Below, one piece after another: positions 52,598-61,674 of a stretch of 64,000 bases of DNA. Source of the stretch: Fictibacillus arsenicus (GTDB taxonomy: Bacteria; Bacillota; Bacilli; Bacillales; Fictibacillaceae); contig NZ_MQMF01000001.1 in assembly GCF_001999465.1 (NCBI RefSeq), positions 1,054,001-1,118,000 of the forward strand. The letters run 5' to 3'. The first letter of the stretch is position 1. The number at the start of each line of letters is the position of its first letter. The position numbers and the translations under genes are program-made. The notes below the pieces were generated by a model. It saw only the letters and a list, made by a program, of their open reading frames with translations, was not told the origin of the DNA and did no database searches.

Positions 52598-52738
52598 ATG
52601 GGAAAAGACAGACAAGAGAAAAAACTTAGAGAATCAGGACGTGTTGAGTCGGACCGAGATCAAAGCTTGAAGTATTCAGGTGCTGCAAAAATGGAAAGTC
52701 CTGATGAGGCACGCGCTCGAAATCATCAAGATCAATAA
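52598..52738 (+). CDS. YpzI family small protein
   Basis: A 46-residue, highly charged protein (MGKDRQEKKLRESGRVESDR, ending RARNHQDQ), AAGGAGG 9 bases upstream. Matches the YpzI pattern as I remember it. Too short for ordinary ORF calling. Function unknown; the style suggests a spore-associated small protein. Confidence 0.75.
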   Translation: MGKDRQEKKLRESGRVESDRDQSLKYSGAAKMESPDEARARNHQDQ

Positions 52739-52747
52739 ACTGCAAAA

Positions 52748-52785
52748 AACACTTGGGATTCCTTCAATGCCCCAAGTGTTTTTAT
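52748..52785 (+). terminator. Bidirectional terminator between ypzI-like and DUF1648 genes
   Basis: AAACACTTGGG pairs with CCCAAGTGTTT, with A and T runs on either side. Confidence 0.85.
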
Positions 52786-53285
52786 TTGAGTTTAATCGAT
52801 CTCACGATAAAAAATGCGATTGATGCGGTTATGGCGATAATGAAAATCGGCAGGATCCACAGTCCCAGTCCATCTGATTGCCCTTTTGCAACTCCAGTAC
52901 TTACCCAGCTCATATATACGAAGAAAAGGAGAATCTCATTTTTTATAACATTCAGCATCAGCCGTCCGTTTTTATATTGTCTTTCCGCATTTTCATCTGT
53001 TAAAAACAGATAGTTATACACATGTGGATATTTTTCAAGGACCGTTAAAAGCACCCACATCAAGAACCCTATCACTAATAAAATCCATAAATTATTTTTA
53101 CTTCCCCAGCCGTCCGGTTCTCCTGCTCCGTTAAAATGAATCGGTACCGTTCCGGGTATTGTACTCCACTGTATGATTAAGTTTGTGGCACCCGCGATAA
53201 ACAAAATAATTGCCGATATATCTAAAATGTTCTCAAGAAATGTTCGTGGGATTTTTAATTTGGGGCGATTTTCGTAAAACATCAA
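52782..53285 (-). CDS. DUF1648 (SdpI-like) membrane protein
   Basis: A 167-residue protein with four membrane helices. STIPGTVPIHFNGAGEPDGWGSKNNLW is the DUF1648 signature, found in the SdpI immunity protein family and in many stand-alone membrane proteins. No toxin gene is adjacent, so immunity is not supported. Confidence 0.85.
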   Translation of the reverse strand: MMFYENRPKLKIPRTFLENILDISAIILFIAGATNLIIQWSTIPGTVPIHFNGAGEPDGWGSKNNLWILLVIGFLMWVLLTVLEKYPHVYNYLFLTDENAERQYKNGRLMLNVIKNEILLFFVYMSWVSTGVAKGQSDGLGLWILPIFIIAITASIAFFIVRSIKLK

Positions 53286-53345
53286 TCTACCTCCCTTTAT
53301 CCTTTCATACGGTTTTTTCCAGATGAAGTTTCATTTTTGAACATT

Positions 53346-53371
53346 TAAAAAAGCCGCCTATTGTGGCAGCT
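53346..53371 (-). terminator. Terminator of 53387 gene
   Basis: GCTGCC pairs with GGCGGC on the minus strand, followed by six U. Confidence 0.72.
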
Positions 53372-53386
53372 TGATCCTTTAAGCTT

Positions 53387-53902
53387 TTATTCATTACTAA
53401 TGATGCCATCATCGAAAGAAATGTTTTGGAACTGTGTTTGACCAAACTTCTTGTACATCACTCTGACTGTTTTTATATCGCTATCCCACTCAAAATCGTT
53501 CGGTTCAACTTGTAATACTAAAGAAAAATCATCATCGGCTTTGAACCCCTTTACAGGAAGTAATTTGTTAACAATCCCTTCTTTTATTACATCTTCCTCA
53601 TAATATGATCCGAAATCCACCTTAGTTATATAGGATTTGATTCGCATTTGATCATCATCTTTCGCAACAATTGTTCCATCACTTTTAATAAATTCAACCT
53701 TTTGAAGCTCAGGAGTCCCTATGCCTTCCCACTGTAAATGATAGCCTAAGTAAACTGGTTTTCCTTCTTTAAGGGTTTCCTTTCCGATCGTGACATGGCT
53801 ATACTTCTCAAACTCACCCTCATGACTAAAATAACGAAATGCCCATAGAACTCCTATAACAAGTACACAAATAACTATCCACTTTATTAGTGTTTTTTTC
53901 AT
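53387..53902 (-). CDS. Membrane-anchored hypothetical protein
   Basis: About 171 residues from the ATG at 53902. One N-terminal helix (KWIVICVLVIGVLWAFRYF) and an external strand-rich domain (VTIGKETLKEGKPVYLGYHLQWEGIGTPELQKVEF). No family recognised. Single-gene unit with its own terminator. Confidence 0.6.
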   Translation of the reverse strand: MKKTLIKWIVICVLVIGVLWAFRYFSHEGEFEKYSHVTIGKETLKEGKPVYLGYHLQWEGIGTPELQKVEFIKSDGTIVAKDDDQMRIKSYITKVDFGSYYEEDVIKEGIVNKLLPVKGFKADDDFSLVLQVEPNDFEWDSDIKTVRVMYKKFGQTQFQNISFDDGIISNE

Positions 53903-54026
53903 ATTAACTGCCCTTTTGTGTTTTTTCTGTTTTATATTCAATTAACTCTTTAATAATTCCTTTCTATTACTTTTAAAACAGCTCATAAAAAAAGACGGCC
54001 AACCTTATGGCCATCTCCCTCACTGT

Positions 54027-54470
54027 TTATTTACTTTCAATCCCCATCGCGATGATAAACCAGTTGGCTCCGTTCTTGCTTCCAATTTGGAAAAAGAGCG
54101 CAATGATTTCTTCACGGGTAAAGTGTTCCGTTAATCTGTTATACATTTCATCAGGCAGCTGTCCATGATAGGCCATGATGTGATCGGCTAATTCCAGGGC
54201 CAATTTGTGGCGTTTGGACAGTTCTGCTTCTCCTTTTTTCATGGCTGTTTGTCTTGAAGACTCATCCAGAGTCCCGTAGTCCATGTTTTGTCAGTAGTCG
54301 CAGCCGTTGTTTGATGCGGATCGCAAACGAAGCATTTCCATCAGCTCAGGTTCAAGGATGTTGTTGAGTGCCTTGTCCATTTGCTGAAATGCATCCAGAA
54401 TTTCGGGAGCATTCGCAAGAGCTTTTTTAAAAGGTGTACCTTCTACATTTACTTCTGGCAGTCGTGCCAT
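54027..54470 (-). CDS. Carboxymuconolactone-decarboxylase/AhpD-like protein with in-frame TGA (candidate selenoprotein or nonsense mutant)
   Basis: From the ATG at 54470 (AAGGAGG 8 bases upstream) the frame reads MARLPEVNVEGTPFKKALAN... to LRSASNNGCDY, then TGA at codon 60 (54291-54293), then QNMDYGTLDESSRQTAMKKG to the stop at 54027 without further damage, 147 codons in all. In this family the segment is N-G-C-x-x-C; the TGA replaces the second Cys, giving C57-D-Y-TGA60. The C-terminal part (LSKRHKLALELADHIMAY, NGANWFIIAMGIE) is standard for the family. A hairpin lies right after the TGA. Selenocysteine in AhpD-like CxxU proteins is known in other bacteria. Without evidence of the sel machinery a simple Cys-to-stop mutation remains possible. 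Confidence 0.7.
54257..54275 (-). promoter_or_regulatory. Candidate bacterial SECIS hairpin after TGA
   Basis: On the minus strand GGGACTC and GAGTCTT form a 7-bp stem (two G-U) with loop TGGAT. The first loop G is 24 bases after the TGA. Stem length, a G in the first two loop bases and distance fit the general bacterial SECIS description I recall. Short stems like this also occur by chance. Confidence 0.4.
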
Positions 54471-54610
54471 TATTTTAGCCTCCTTTTAAAATACATTTCT
54501 TCTTGTTTTTAGATTACGATACAATCTTTCATTTTCCTATCTTTCTGCTTTGTAAAATATTCAAATATAGTTTTCACATTCGTGTTATGTAATGTTTACT
54601 ATCGTAACTC

Positions 54611-54622
54611 TATCTTAAGATA
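54611..54622. promoter_or_regulatory. Palindrome upstream of subtilase (site 1)
   Basis: TATCTTAAGATA, a perfect 12-bp palindrome about 175 bases before the protease start. Related to the site at 54697. Confidence 0.45.
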
Positions 54623-54696
54623 ATAGTTAAGTCTTACGTGTTACGCTTTATACATAGTCACATAGACTCGTTCATCACTGTGACGTGGTAAATTAT

Positions 54697-54714
54697 CATT
54701 ATCTTTAGATAATG
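54697..54714. promoter_or_regulatory. Palindrome upstream of subtilase (site 2)
   Basis: CATTATCTTTAGATAATG: 8-bp arms, sharing ATCTT/AAGAT-type cores with site 1. Two similar sites suggest a dedicated regulator of the protease gene. Confidence 0.45.
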
Positions 54715-54796
54715 TTAAAGGGTTTTGTTGAAAATTGTTGAATCCTTTAGCAACCCAGCCAAGCTTGCTTGGTAAATACATCAGAGGAGTGATTTT

Positions 54797-55972
54797 ATGT
54801 TAAAGCGTTTCGTGGCAGGCGCCGCGTCTTTACCACTATTGATATCTTTAGCTCTCCCGGCTTCGGCTGCTGAGCCCGAAGTACAGGAGGCTTCATTTAC
54901 ATCGGCTGCTAAACAGCAGGCTGCACCACAGGAAATCATCGTTCATTATAAAGATTCAGTTTCTGTTGCTTCAGCAAAAAATGGTGCTTCAAAGTTTGGT
55001 GAGGTTGTCGATACAACTGAAGATTTTACTGTTGTAAAGGTAAGCGGCAAAGTAGAAGATGCTGTTAAGAAGTTTGAAAGTCTTGATTCTGTAGAATACG
55101 CAGAACCGAATACTACTTTACACGCAAGCTATGTGCCGAATGATCCTGATTATAAAACGAAACAATATGCTCCTCAGAAAGTAAGTGCTGAACAAGCTTG
55201 GGATACAGCCCAAAGTTCTTCCAACATTAAAATTGCGGTAATCGATACAGGCGTTGATTACAACCACCCTGATTTAGCAGGCAAAGTAATCAAAGGTGCA
55301 GATTTTGTTGATGACGATAACGATCCGATCGACGAAAACGAACACGGTACTCACGTCGCTGGTATTGCTGCGGCTAACACGAATAACGGTGTTGGTATCG
55401 CTGGTCTTGCTCCTAAAGCTTCTATTCTAGCAGTTCGTGTTTTGGATGCTGATGGCAGCGGATCTCTAGACGATGTTGCTCAAGGAATTCGATATGCAGC
55501 TGATCAAGGTGCTCAAGTTATCAATTTAAGTCTTGGCGGTTCAATCGGATCAAAAACACTTCAAGATGCGGTTAACTACGCTTGGAATAAAGGTTCTGTC
55601 GTCGTTGCAGCAGCTGGCAACTCTGGCGTTGCTCTGCCAAGCTACCCGGCTTATTACTCAAATTCGATCGCGGTAGCTGCTACTGATCAAAACGACCAGA
55701 AAGCATCTTTTTCAAACTTCGGCACGTGGGTTGATATTGCAGCACCTGGTGTAGATATTTATTCTACGACACCAAATAATCAATATGCGAGTTTCTCTGG
55801 AACTTCCATGGCATCACCGGTTGTTGCAGGTGTAGCAGGGCTTCTCGCTGCTCAAGGTAAAAATGCTTCACAAATCCGAGCGGCACTTGAAGATACAGCT
55901 GATCCTGTTACGGGTACAGGCACGCTGTTCCAAAACGGACGTGTTAACGCAGCAAAAGCTGTTCAGCAATAA
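54797..55972 (+). CDS. Secreted subtilisin-like serine protease
   Basis: A 391-residue S8 protease. Signal peptide 1-24 (ending ASA), I9 inhibitor propeptide at about 45-110 ([15 protein letters not shown]...VEYAEPN), mature protease from about 112. Catalytic residues Asp150 ([12 protein letters not shown]), His183 (HGTHVAG) and Ser337 (SGTSMASP), oxyanion Asn275 (AAAGNSG). Thermitase-like mature part. Start has AGAGGAG upstream. Extracellular protein degradation; regulated perhaps through two palindromes in its long leader. Confidence 0.95.
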   Translation: MLKRFVAGAASLPLLISLALPASAAEPEVQEASFTSAAKQQAAPQEIIVHYKDSVSVASAKNGASKFGEVVDTTEDFTVVKVSGKVEDAVKKFESLDSVEYAEPNTTLHASYVPNDPDYKTKQYAPQKVSAEQAWDTAQSSSNIKIAVIDTGVDYNHPDLAGKVIKGADFVDDDNDPIDENEHGTHVAGIAAANTNNGVGIAGLAPKASILAVRVLDADGSGSLDDVAQGIRYAADQGAQVINLSLGGSIGSKTLQDAVNYAWNKGSVVVAAAGNSGVALPSYPAYYSNSIAVAATDQNDQKASFSNFGTWVDIAAPGVDIYSTTPNNQYASFSGTSMASPVVAGVAGLLAAQGKNASQIRAALEDTADPVTGTGTLFQNGRVNAAKAVQQ

Positions 55973-55984
55973 ATAGATGTTTTA

Positions 55985-56018
55985 TAGCCTCCGGGACTCA
56001 CTGTTTCGGGGGCTTTTT
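55985..56018 (+). terminator. Terminator of subtilase gene
   Basis: AGCCTCCG pairs with CGGGGGCT, followed by five T. Confidence 0.78.
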
Positions 56019-56082
56019 GTTTAAAATTCGCCGCTTTTTGAAACACTGATAAAAAGGTTAAGGTAAGAGCGGAGGAATTGAT

Positions 56083-56274
56083 GTGTTTGGTTTTGGAAAA
56101 AAGAAAAAGCATGAGCAAGGTAAGGAAGATGGAACACAAGTTCAGTCTACTGATGCAGAAAAAAAACAAACAGAAAAAGAAGCAGAAGAAAAGATCGTGT
56201 ATTTCTTTTTAATCGGAACAGCTATATTTGGTGCAGTGTTATTATACCTGGGCATTTCGAAAGAGTTTACTTGA
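56083..56274 (+). CDS. Small single-helix membrane protein
   Basis: A 63-residue protein from a GTG start (GGAGG 7 bases upstream). Basic, charged N-terminus (KKKKHEQGKEDG) and C-terminal helix (VYFFLIGTAIFGAVLLYLGI). No family recognised. Confidence 0.6.
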   Translation: MFGFGKKKKHEQGKEDGTQVQSTDAEKKQTEKEAEEKIVYFFLIGTAIFGAVLLYLGISKEFT

Positions 56275-56283
56275 TTCTGTGAA

Positions 56284-56314
56284 GCAACCCTCTTAATTAT
56301 AAGAGGGCTTTTTT
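56284..56314 (+). terminator. Terminator of small membrane protein gene
   Basis: CCCTCTT pairs with AAGAGGG, followed by seven T. Confidence 0.85.
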
Positions 56315-56397
56315 TATGAAAAAATAGTCGTTCTATGTAGAAGGACTGCGGCAGAATGTGTCGAATTTTGATTTGAAGAGTTAAAAATAAGATTAAC

Positions 56398-56436
56398 TAA
56401 AAGACGCTCCGGAGGTTGTTCGTCACTTCCCCCGAA
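56398..56436 (-). terminator. Terminator overlapping the end of 56423 gene
   Basis: CGCTTCGGGGG pairs with CCTCCGGAGCG on the minus strand with G-U pairs; UCUUUU follows. The left arm includes the last codons. Confidence 0.6.
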
Positions 56437-56719
56437 GCGCTTTGATTTCTTTTTTGAGTGCGTTCAGCTGATCTTGGATGTCTTTCATTTGAGTTTCTTG
56501 TTCTTGCTGATCTTTCTGTTCTTGAATTTGATCAATGTAAATTTGTCTAAGTGCAATGGCAGCACTTACTGTGGCAAGAAAGTCTGCGACTGTGGTAAGA
56601 GCTGACGCAAACAGGGCAAGCTCTGCTGCGAATGTAGTTGCATCTTTGTTGTTTGCCAAAAATTCTTCTTCTGCTGTTTCCAAAACGACGTCTACCACAC
56701 GTTGGTTCAAGCCATTCAC
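56423..56719 (-). CDS. Small coiled-coil protein, unknown
   Basis: A 98-residue helical protein: an alanine-rich amphipathic segment (TFAAELALFASALTTVADFLATVSAAIAL) and a C-terminal coiled coil (IYIDQIQEQKDQQEQETQMKDIQDQLNALKKEIKAL). GGGGTG lies upstream. No family recognised; may be spore-associated. Confidence 0.6.
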   Translation of the reverse strand: MNGLNQRVVDVVLETAEEEFLANNKDATTFAAELALFASALTTVADFLATVSAAIALRQIYIDQIQEQKDQQEQETQMKDIQDQLNALKKEIKALRGK

Positions 56720-56888
56720 CCCTTCACTCCTGCTTTTTAATACAATATGCGTTTGCCCTAGTTACGGTGCTTTTGCCTATTTGTATTTACAATTGTTTTT
56801 GGCAGCAATAATTTTGTTTTTTCGTCAATTGTTTATTGAATGAATAGGCATTTCGACCGATATAAAAGATATTAGGGGAGGTTTGGCG

Positions 56889-57080
56889 ATGGAACAATGG
56901 CTTTCTTTTCGAATTCCGTTTGACATCTTTTCAATTTACATCTTGCTCGCAGCTTTCATTGTAGTCGGAATTTTATCTAGCCTGCTTCGAACAGCCTTAC
57001 CAGAGTGGTCTGTTAAAATATTCAGTTATGCAGGGTTCTTGGGAGTCGTTTTTGCTTGGTTGAAGCTTTTGGAATATTAA
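56889..57080 (+). CDS. Small two-helix membrane protein
   Basis: A 63-residue protein from the ATG at 56889 (GGGGAGG 7 bases upstream). Helices FSIYILLAAFIVVGILSSLL and FSYAGFLGVVFAWLKLL. No family recognised. Followed by a shared terminator. Confidence 0.6.
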   Translation: MEQWLSFRIPFDIFSIYILLAAFIVVGILSSLLRTALPEWSVKIFSYAGFLGVVFAWLKLLEY

Positions 57081-57098
57081 TACTTACATACATACAGA

Positions 57099-57135
57099 AA
57101 ACGCCCGTGGTCATGATGGCCACTGGGCGTTTTAA
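57099..57135 (+). terminator. Bidirectional terminator
   Basis: AAACGCCCgTGG pairs with CCActGGGCGTTT; serves the forward small gene and the converging VWA gene. Confidence 0.82.
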
Positions 57136-57138
57136 CGT

Positions 57139-59067
57139 TTATATAGATTTAAAAAGGAGCTTTCTAAGGACCGGCATGAGGTAGTCGACAAGTTTAGCAG
57201 CGCTTGGCACGACAACGTTTTGCGGGCCATAGATATTCTGCATAAGTCTCTCTTCTTCTTCGGTTATTTCACCGTTCGCGATGAACATGCCGATCGTTTC
57301 GATTCCAAGCTTTCGTGTACGGGTAACAGCTTCGTGTGTATCGAGTACTCCATGCGATTCATAATCAAAAGCCGCAGGTTCACCGTCAGAGAAAACGAGC
57401 AGAACTTTTTGCTGTTCCGGACGTTTTGCCAGTTCTTCGCCCATTCGGCGGATGGAGTAGCCGTCGCGGTTGTCTTCCTGGGGTTCTAATTGCATGATCG
57501 AAGCCCCCGGCTGATGAAGCGAATTTCTGTATGAGATTACTTCATGAAAATAGTTCGGCTGATCATCTGTTGTCGCGTCGGCTGCATCTTCCCAGAAACC
57601 TACGACTGAGTGAGGGATTCTGAGAGCTTTTAGCGTTTCATGAAAAAGAACAATCCCTTTTTGTGTCTCTTCCATCTTGTTGAACATGGACGCTGAGCAG
57701 TCAACAAGAAGCGTGAACGTCGTATCGAGTTCATGCTGCGACTCTTGTTTTTTTCTAAAAAGTCTCGGGTTCTTGTCTGTAGCAAGTCTTGTAAGCTTCT
57801 TTCCTAGTCTTCCAAAGTGCAGGTCTTCCCTTGGCGCTGTTCGCTTATGCTCCATCGTTTTTAGGAAATTCTGTTTGAGCTGTGTGACAAATGGCGCGAT
57901 TTCTTGTTCAAAGAGCTGGTATTGAGCGAACTCTTCAGGTGTTGCAGGTTTAGCAGGTAGGACATGCTCTGTAACGTTTTTGTTCACTTCACCGTATCGG
58001 TAGTGATTCGCTGAGTCAGAGCCGGTTTGGTTGCTGTCGGTTTCTGCCTCATGTTCGTTCTGAGAGTTAAAGTCGTTGTTGTCAGTCGTTTGCGCGCTCG
58101 TTTGGACAGATCCAAATACGGCGTCACCACTATCCGCTTCTCTTGCCGCTTCTCCTAATAGATCAGTGTTTGTTCCTTGATCCAGGTCCATTTGCAAAAA
58201 GGAATCCTGCGGGTCAGACGTCTCATCATGCCAGGATGAATACTCTTCTTTCTCCTGCTCATCTTTCTTCTCATCTTTATCGTCGTCTTTTTTGATGGTT
58301 TTTTTCGTTTTTGTCTCCGTGTTGCGGGTTAGGTCGTCGAACGTTTGATCCTCGCTTCCGGCATCATCCATTTTCGGCTTATCACTAAAACTGCGGTAGG
58401 CTGTTTTCATGTCCTCGAATTCTGAGCGATGCTTTGTGATCTCCGCCATTTGGATTACGAGAGCTGCAATATCTTGTGTGGATTGAGCAGTTGTGAGCTG
58501 CGAGAGCATTGGGCGCAGTTCCTGATAGAGTTCTTGAGTTTCAGACGGCACCGCAACAAACCGTTTATTCGCTAAAAGAATAACATGACAAAATAAAGCG
58601 TCAAGAATGCGTTTTTGCTGGATATGCTTTCTATATTCACGATTGTAATGGACTTGGAACGTGTCTTTCCGGAGCTTGAACGCATGAGTCATCCCAGGTC
58701 TTTTTTCTATGCAGATCTGTTCCAATCGGAAGTCTTCCGCAAAGAGCAGCATCTGTTTTAAGAACTCACGGTGAGGGTGTGCTTTCAGTTCAACGAGTGT
58801 GTTCCAGATCACATTATCATCGGTATGAAACTGTGTGCCAAAGCTTCGCAAATAAACGTCGGATTTCCAGCCTTCAAGCCGGATCTCCCGCGGGTATGGG
58901 TTCCAAAATTGACTGACATGTGTAATCCCCTTCTTTCTCTCGAGGTTAGAATGGTATGAGAAAGAAACGTCCATCTTTTCCACCTTTGAGAGAGAGCGCG
59001 CAAGGTCAATCAGCTGCATATGAATGAAAGAATCGATCTTTGTATTCGCAAAAACAAGGAATTTCAT
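57139..59067 (-). CDS. VWA-domain protein (YojO/NorD-like)
   Basis: A 642-residue protein. The N-terminal half is unremarkable alpha-helical; a highly acidic low-complexity linker lies at about 230-350 (TKKTIKKDDDKDEKKDEQEKEE); the C-terminal VWA domain at about 445-640 has the metal-binding motif DCSAS (LLVDCSASMFNK) and later FSDGEPAAFDY. Works with the MoxR ATPase encoded just upstream as a chaperone pair that loads metals or remodels a partner complex. Bacillus counterpart YojO, function unproven. Confidence 0.82.
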   Translation of the reverse strand: MKFLVFANTKIDSFIHMQLIDLARSLSKVEKMDVSFSYHSNLERKKGITHVSQFWNPYPREIRLEGWKSDVYLRSFGTQFHTDDNVIWNTLVELKAHPHREFLKQMLLFAEDFRLEQICIEKRPGMTHAFKLRKDTFQVHYNREYRKHIQQKRILDALFCHVILLANKRFVAVPSETQELYQELRPMLSQLTTAQSTQDIAALVIQMAEITKHRSEFEDMKTAYRSFSDKPKMDDAGSEDQTFDDLTRNTETKTKKTIKKDDDKDEKKDEQEKEEYSSWHDETSDPQDSFLQMDLDQGTNTDLLGEAAREADSGDAVFGSVQTSAQTTDNNDFNSQNEHEAETDSNQTGSDSANHYRYGEVNKNVTEHVLPAKPATPEEFAQYQLFEQEIAPFVTQLKQNFLKTMEHKRTAPREDLHFGRLGKKLTRLATDKNPRLFRKKQESQHELDTTFTLLVDCSASMFNKMEETQKGIVLFHETLKALRIPHSVVGFWEDAADATTDDQPNYFHEVISYRNSLHQPGASIMQLEPQEDNRDGYSIRRMGEELAKRPEQQKVLLVFSDGEPAAFDYESHGVLDTHEAVTRTRKLGIETIGMFIANGEITEEEERLMQNIYGPQNVVVPSAAKLVDYLMPVLRKLLFKSI

Positions 59068-59110
59068 CTAGGCGAAACCTCCAAAATCATCGTGGGAAAT
59101 AAATTGTAGG

Positions 59111-59123
59111 GGGTCTGACCCCA
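59111..59123. repeat. Short palindrome GGGGTC-T-GACCCC
   Basis: A GGGGTC...GACCCC palindrome between the VWA and MoxR genes, related in form to the GGGGACAGACCC elements. Confidence 0.5.
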
Positions 59124-59132
59124 TTTCCCAGC

Positions 59133-60017
59133 TTACACAAACAGCGTCGCAGCTACGTTGGCAACGAGTACTCGTTCGCGGGCATCTTCTAGCTTATCAG
59201 CGATTGCACGCTGAATTGCACGTTTTGCCGGCAAGTAAACGGAGAGATCAGCAGCATCCAGCAGTGCACGGATGGATGCGGCGTCCTCTGACAAATGGCC
59301 TGCTTTCGCTTGGCCGATCAGGTCTGACGAAAGCTGTACAAACTTATCAAGCACCGTTTCGTCTGTTTGCTGAGACTGAGCTTTAAGCATTTCTTTTAAC
59401 GTCTCTCCCTGAATATAAGGCACCTCGATTACAACGAAACGATTTTTCAGCGCTTCATTTAACGGCACCGTTCCGATATATCCTTCGTTGATTGCAGCAA
59501 TCACATTAAAGCCAGGTTCAGCTTTTACCACTTCTCCTGTAAATGGGTTTGCGATCGTACGGCGATAGTCCAGCATACCGTTTAAAATCGGCAACGTTTC
59601 AGGCTTAGCGATGTTGATTTCATCAATATACAAAAAGTGACCGTTGTTCGCCGCTTTTGTTACAGGACCAGGGATGAATTCAATCTCTTGTTTGCCGTCT
59701 TTGTAGCTTAACGTTTTATGACCGAGAAGCGCTTCAGCATCGAGGTCAACTGAAGCATTTACCTGGTGCAGCGGCTGTCCGAATAAATTCGACAGCAACT
59801 CTGCGAGCTTTGTTTTACCTGATCCTGTCGGGCCTTTCAGCAAAACGTTTTTACCTAATGCAAGTGCGATCACCGCATCTTCTACAAGTGACGCATCAGG
59901 TGCTGTGTAGCCAGGCTTTCCTATCAATTCTTTATACACTTCCGGTAATTTCTCTATTCGTTGAGCCGCCTCATTCTGCAGCTTTTCTTTTATCTCAATC
60001 GGGATTTGAAGGTTCAT
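59133..60017 (-). CDS. MoxR-family AAA ATPase (YojN-like)
   Basis: A 294-residue AAA+ ATPase. Walker A is GPTGSGKTK (residues 62-70), Walker B is [15 protein letters not shown], sensor region [21 protein letters not shown]. Forms a hexamer that acts with the VWA protein. First gene of the pair, 65 bases upstream of it. Confidence 0.9.
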   Translation of the reverse strand: MNLQIPIEIKEKLQNEAAQRIEKLPEVYKELIGKPGYTAPDASLVEDAVIALALGKNVLLKGPTGSGKTKLAELLSNLFGQPLHQVNASVDLDAEALLGHKTLSYKDGKQEIEFIPGPVTKAANNGHFLYIDEINIAKPETLPILNGMLDYRRTIANPFTGEVVKAEPGFNVIAAINEGYIGTVPLNEALKNRFVVIEVPYIQGETLKEMLKAQSQQTDETVLDKFVQLSSDLIGQAKAGHLSEDAASIRALLDAADLSVYLPAKRAIQRAIADKLEDARERVLVANVAATLFV

Positions 60018-60165
60018 TATAAAAAATCCTTTCTTTCATCTATCCACTATCTACAGTATTTCCAGTAATTCCGTTACATAAATCCTTACACAATGTAACA
60101 TTGTAAGCTTTTTCAAGGCAAGTCTGTAGAATTTTATTAAAAAACGCTTAGTTCGCCACAGCGAC

Positions 60166-60348
60166 CTAAACGTCTTTATCCTTTTTCATAAGTTCGATTA
60201 TATGCGGTTTCGGCTCCCAGCAGTTGAAGGTATAATCCGGTTTCGTTTCATACCCAAGTCGTGTGCAATAGTAATACATTCCTTGGTCCGTTTTCTGAGG
60301 CTTGAAATTCACGCACGTGGCGCAACAATGGTACTTATTTGTCTTCAT
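60166..60348 (-). CDS. Small cysteine-rich protein, likely zinc-binding
   Basis: About 60 residues from the ATG at 60348. CCATCVNFKP near the start and YYCTRLGYETKPDYTFNCW later give a CxxC...C...C zinc-binding pattern. Function unknown; AAGGAAG upstream supports the start. Confidence 0.65.
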   Translation of the reverse strand: MKTNKYHCCATCVNFKPQKTDQGMYYYCTRLGYETKPDYTFNCWEPKPHIIELMKKDKDV

Positions 60349-60363
60349 AAGAGTCACTTCCTT

Positions 60364-61098
60364 TTACCGGTCCGTGAAGTAGCTTTTAATGATTGCCATA
60401 TATTCTCTCACATGAGCTTGGGGAACAGATGAAATCCTAAGCGGTGAACCGAGCCCTTCCGCTTCAACTCCGACACGCTCTGCAATCATTTTTGTCCGAA
60501 AAAGATGAAAGTCACTTGTCACGATTAGCACCTGGTCGTCAGACTGAATCATTTTTTTCGTATATAAAAGATTTTCGTAAGTACTCGTCGCTTTTTCTTC
60601 AATGGTTATACGTTCGGGGTGTATTCCGTTCTCCATCAGATAATTTTTCATAATGGTGCCTTCACTGATCGTTTTCCCGAAACCAAGTCCGCCGCTTACG
60701 ATAAAAGTAACGTCAGGATGTTTCTCCGCGTATGCTAAAGCTTGATCAAGCCTGCCCTTTAAGACGGCACCGGGACGATTGTTCTTCGTACCGCCTCCAA
60801 GTACAAGGATGGTATCAATTTTTCCAGAAACCTTCTGTGGATCGGTGTTGGCAGATGCAAGAATAAGAGTTTCTAAGGTTGCTGCAAAGAGAAAAAGAGT
60901 TATAACAAATATCAGAGTCGTCTTCTTGTACTTTTTATAAAAATAGAGTGCCGCTTCGTATTTGTAAAAAAGAAATAAAAAGACAGCTCCTAATAAGAAG
61001 AAAACCGCAAGACCCATGTCCATGTTGGTCGTTTGAACGAGCATAGCAACTGCATATACAAAGAAAATAATGCTAAGTGATAGAAAGATTTTTTTCAT
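60364..61098 (-). CDS. YdcF-family (DUF218) membrane protein
   Basis: A 244-residue protein with three N-terminal helices and a DUF218 domain from about residue 90 (TILVLGGGTKNNRPGAVLKGRLDQALAYAEKHPDVTFIVSGG; EKATSTYENLLYTKKMI; VTSDFHLFRTKMIAERVG). Family members act in envelope polysaccharide or vancomycin-related processes; exact reaction unknown. It ends 16 bases upstream of the zinc-binding gene, so the two form an operon. Confidence 0.88.
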   Translation of the reverse strand: MKKIFLSLSIIFFVYAVAMLVQTTNMDMGLAVFFLLGAVFLFLFYKYEAALYFYKKYKKTTLIFVITLFLFAATLETLILASANTDPQKVSGKIDTILVLGGGTKNNRPGAVLKGRLDQALAYAEKHPDVTFIVSGGLGFGKTISEGTIMKNYLMENGIHPERITIEEKATSTYENLLYTKKMIQSDDQVLIVTSDFHLFRTKMIAERVGVEAEGLGSPLRISSVPQAHVREYMAIIKSYFTDR

Positions 61099-61144
61099 AG
61101 ATTCCGCTCCGATTGTTAGATTCTACCTTCTAGTATATAGGAAA

Positions 61145-61180
61145 AAGAAAAAGAGCGGAGTTTTGAGTTCCGCTCTTTAT
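61145..61180 (-). terminator. Terminator of coiled-coil gene
   Basis: AAAGAGCGGAactc pairs with ctccGCTCTTT on the minus strand and is followed by a U-rich run. Confidence 0.8.
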
Positions 61181-61182
61181 AA

Positions 61183-61674
61183 CTACTTTTTATTAATATC
61201 TGCATTTTTAATTTCTTGTTCAATTTCCTTTGTGATATCCGTTTTGATTGCACCAGTTGTTTTAGTTGCTTCTTGTTCCATCTCAGCTGTCTTTTTTTCT
61301 ATAGCTTCGTTTTTTCTTGCCGTAACATTAGCAATTTCATCAGTATAATGTTGTTGAAGTTCTGCTTTTTTATCATTTACAATCTTGTCTTTTTTGTCTT
61401 GTAGCTCTTTGTTAGTACTATTAATAATCCCACTAATTGTTGCACTTACATTTTTTAATAGTGATTCTTTCTCTTTGTTAAGTTCACTATCAATCTCAGT
61501 TTTAAATGTGTACTCTAGAATCTTTGTGTATAAAGCATCAGCAAGCTCTGGCTTAGCTGCAAATACCGAAGTTGTTCCGATACTCATTGCAAACGTTGTT
61601 GCCAAAACTACTTTCGGCCATTTCTTGGTTGCCTTCTTCTTTGCACCAAACTTTTCTTTTCTTGAGATTTCCAT
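61183..61674 (-). CDS. Secreted coiled-coil protein, unknown
   Basis: A 163-residue protein. A long basic N-region (MEISRKEKFGAKKKATKKW) leads a signal peptide (VVLATTFAMSIGTTSVFAA, cleavage after about 40), then a lysine/glutamate-rich coiled coil (KEKESLLKNVSATISGIINSTNKELQDKKDKIVNDKKAEL and on). No enzyme motif. Probably a surface or matrix-associated protein. Confidence 0.68.
   Translation of the reverse strand: MEISRKEKFGAKKKATKKWPKVVLATTFAMSIGTTSVFAAKPELADALYTKILEYTFKTEIDSELNKEKESLLKNVSATISGIINSTNKELQDKKDKIVNDKKAELQQHYTDEIANVTARKNEAIEKKTAEMEQEATKTTGAIKTDITKEIEQEIKNADINKK

Noticed and set aside
52782-53285. SdpI-type toxin immunity protein
   Set aside because: DUF1648 alone is not evidence of immunity, and no sdpC-like or other toxin gene is near.
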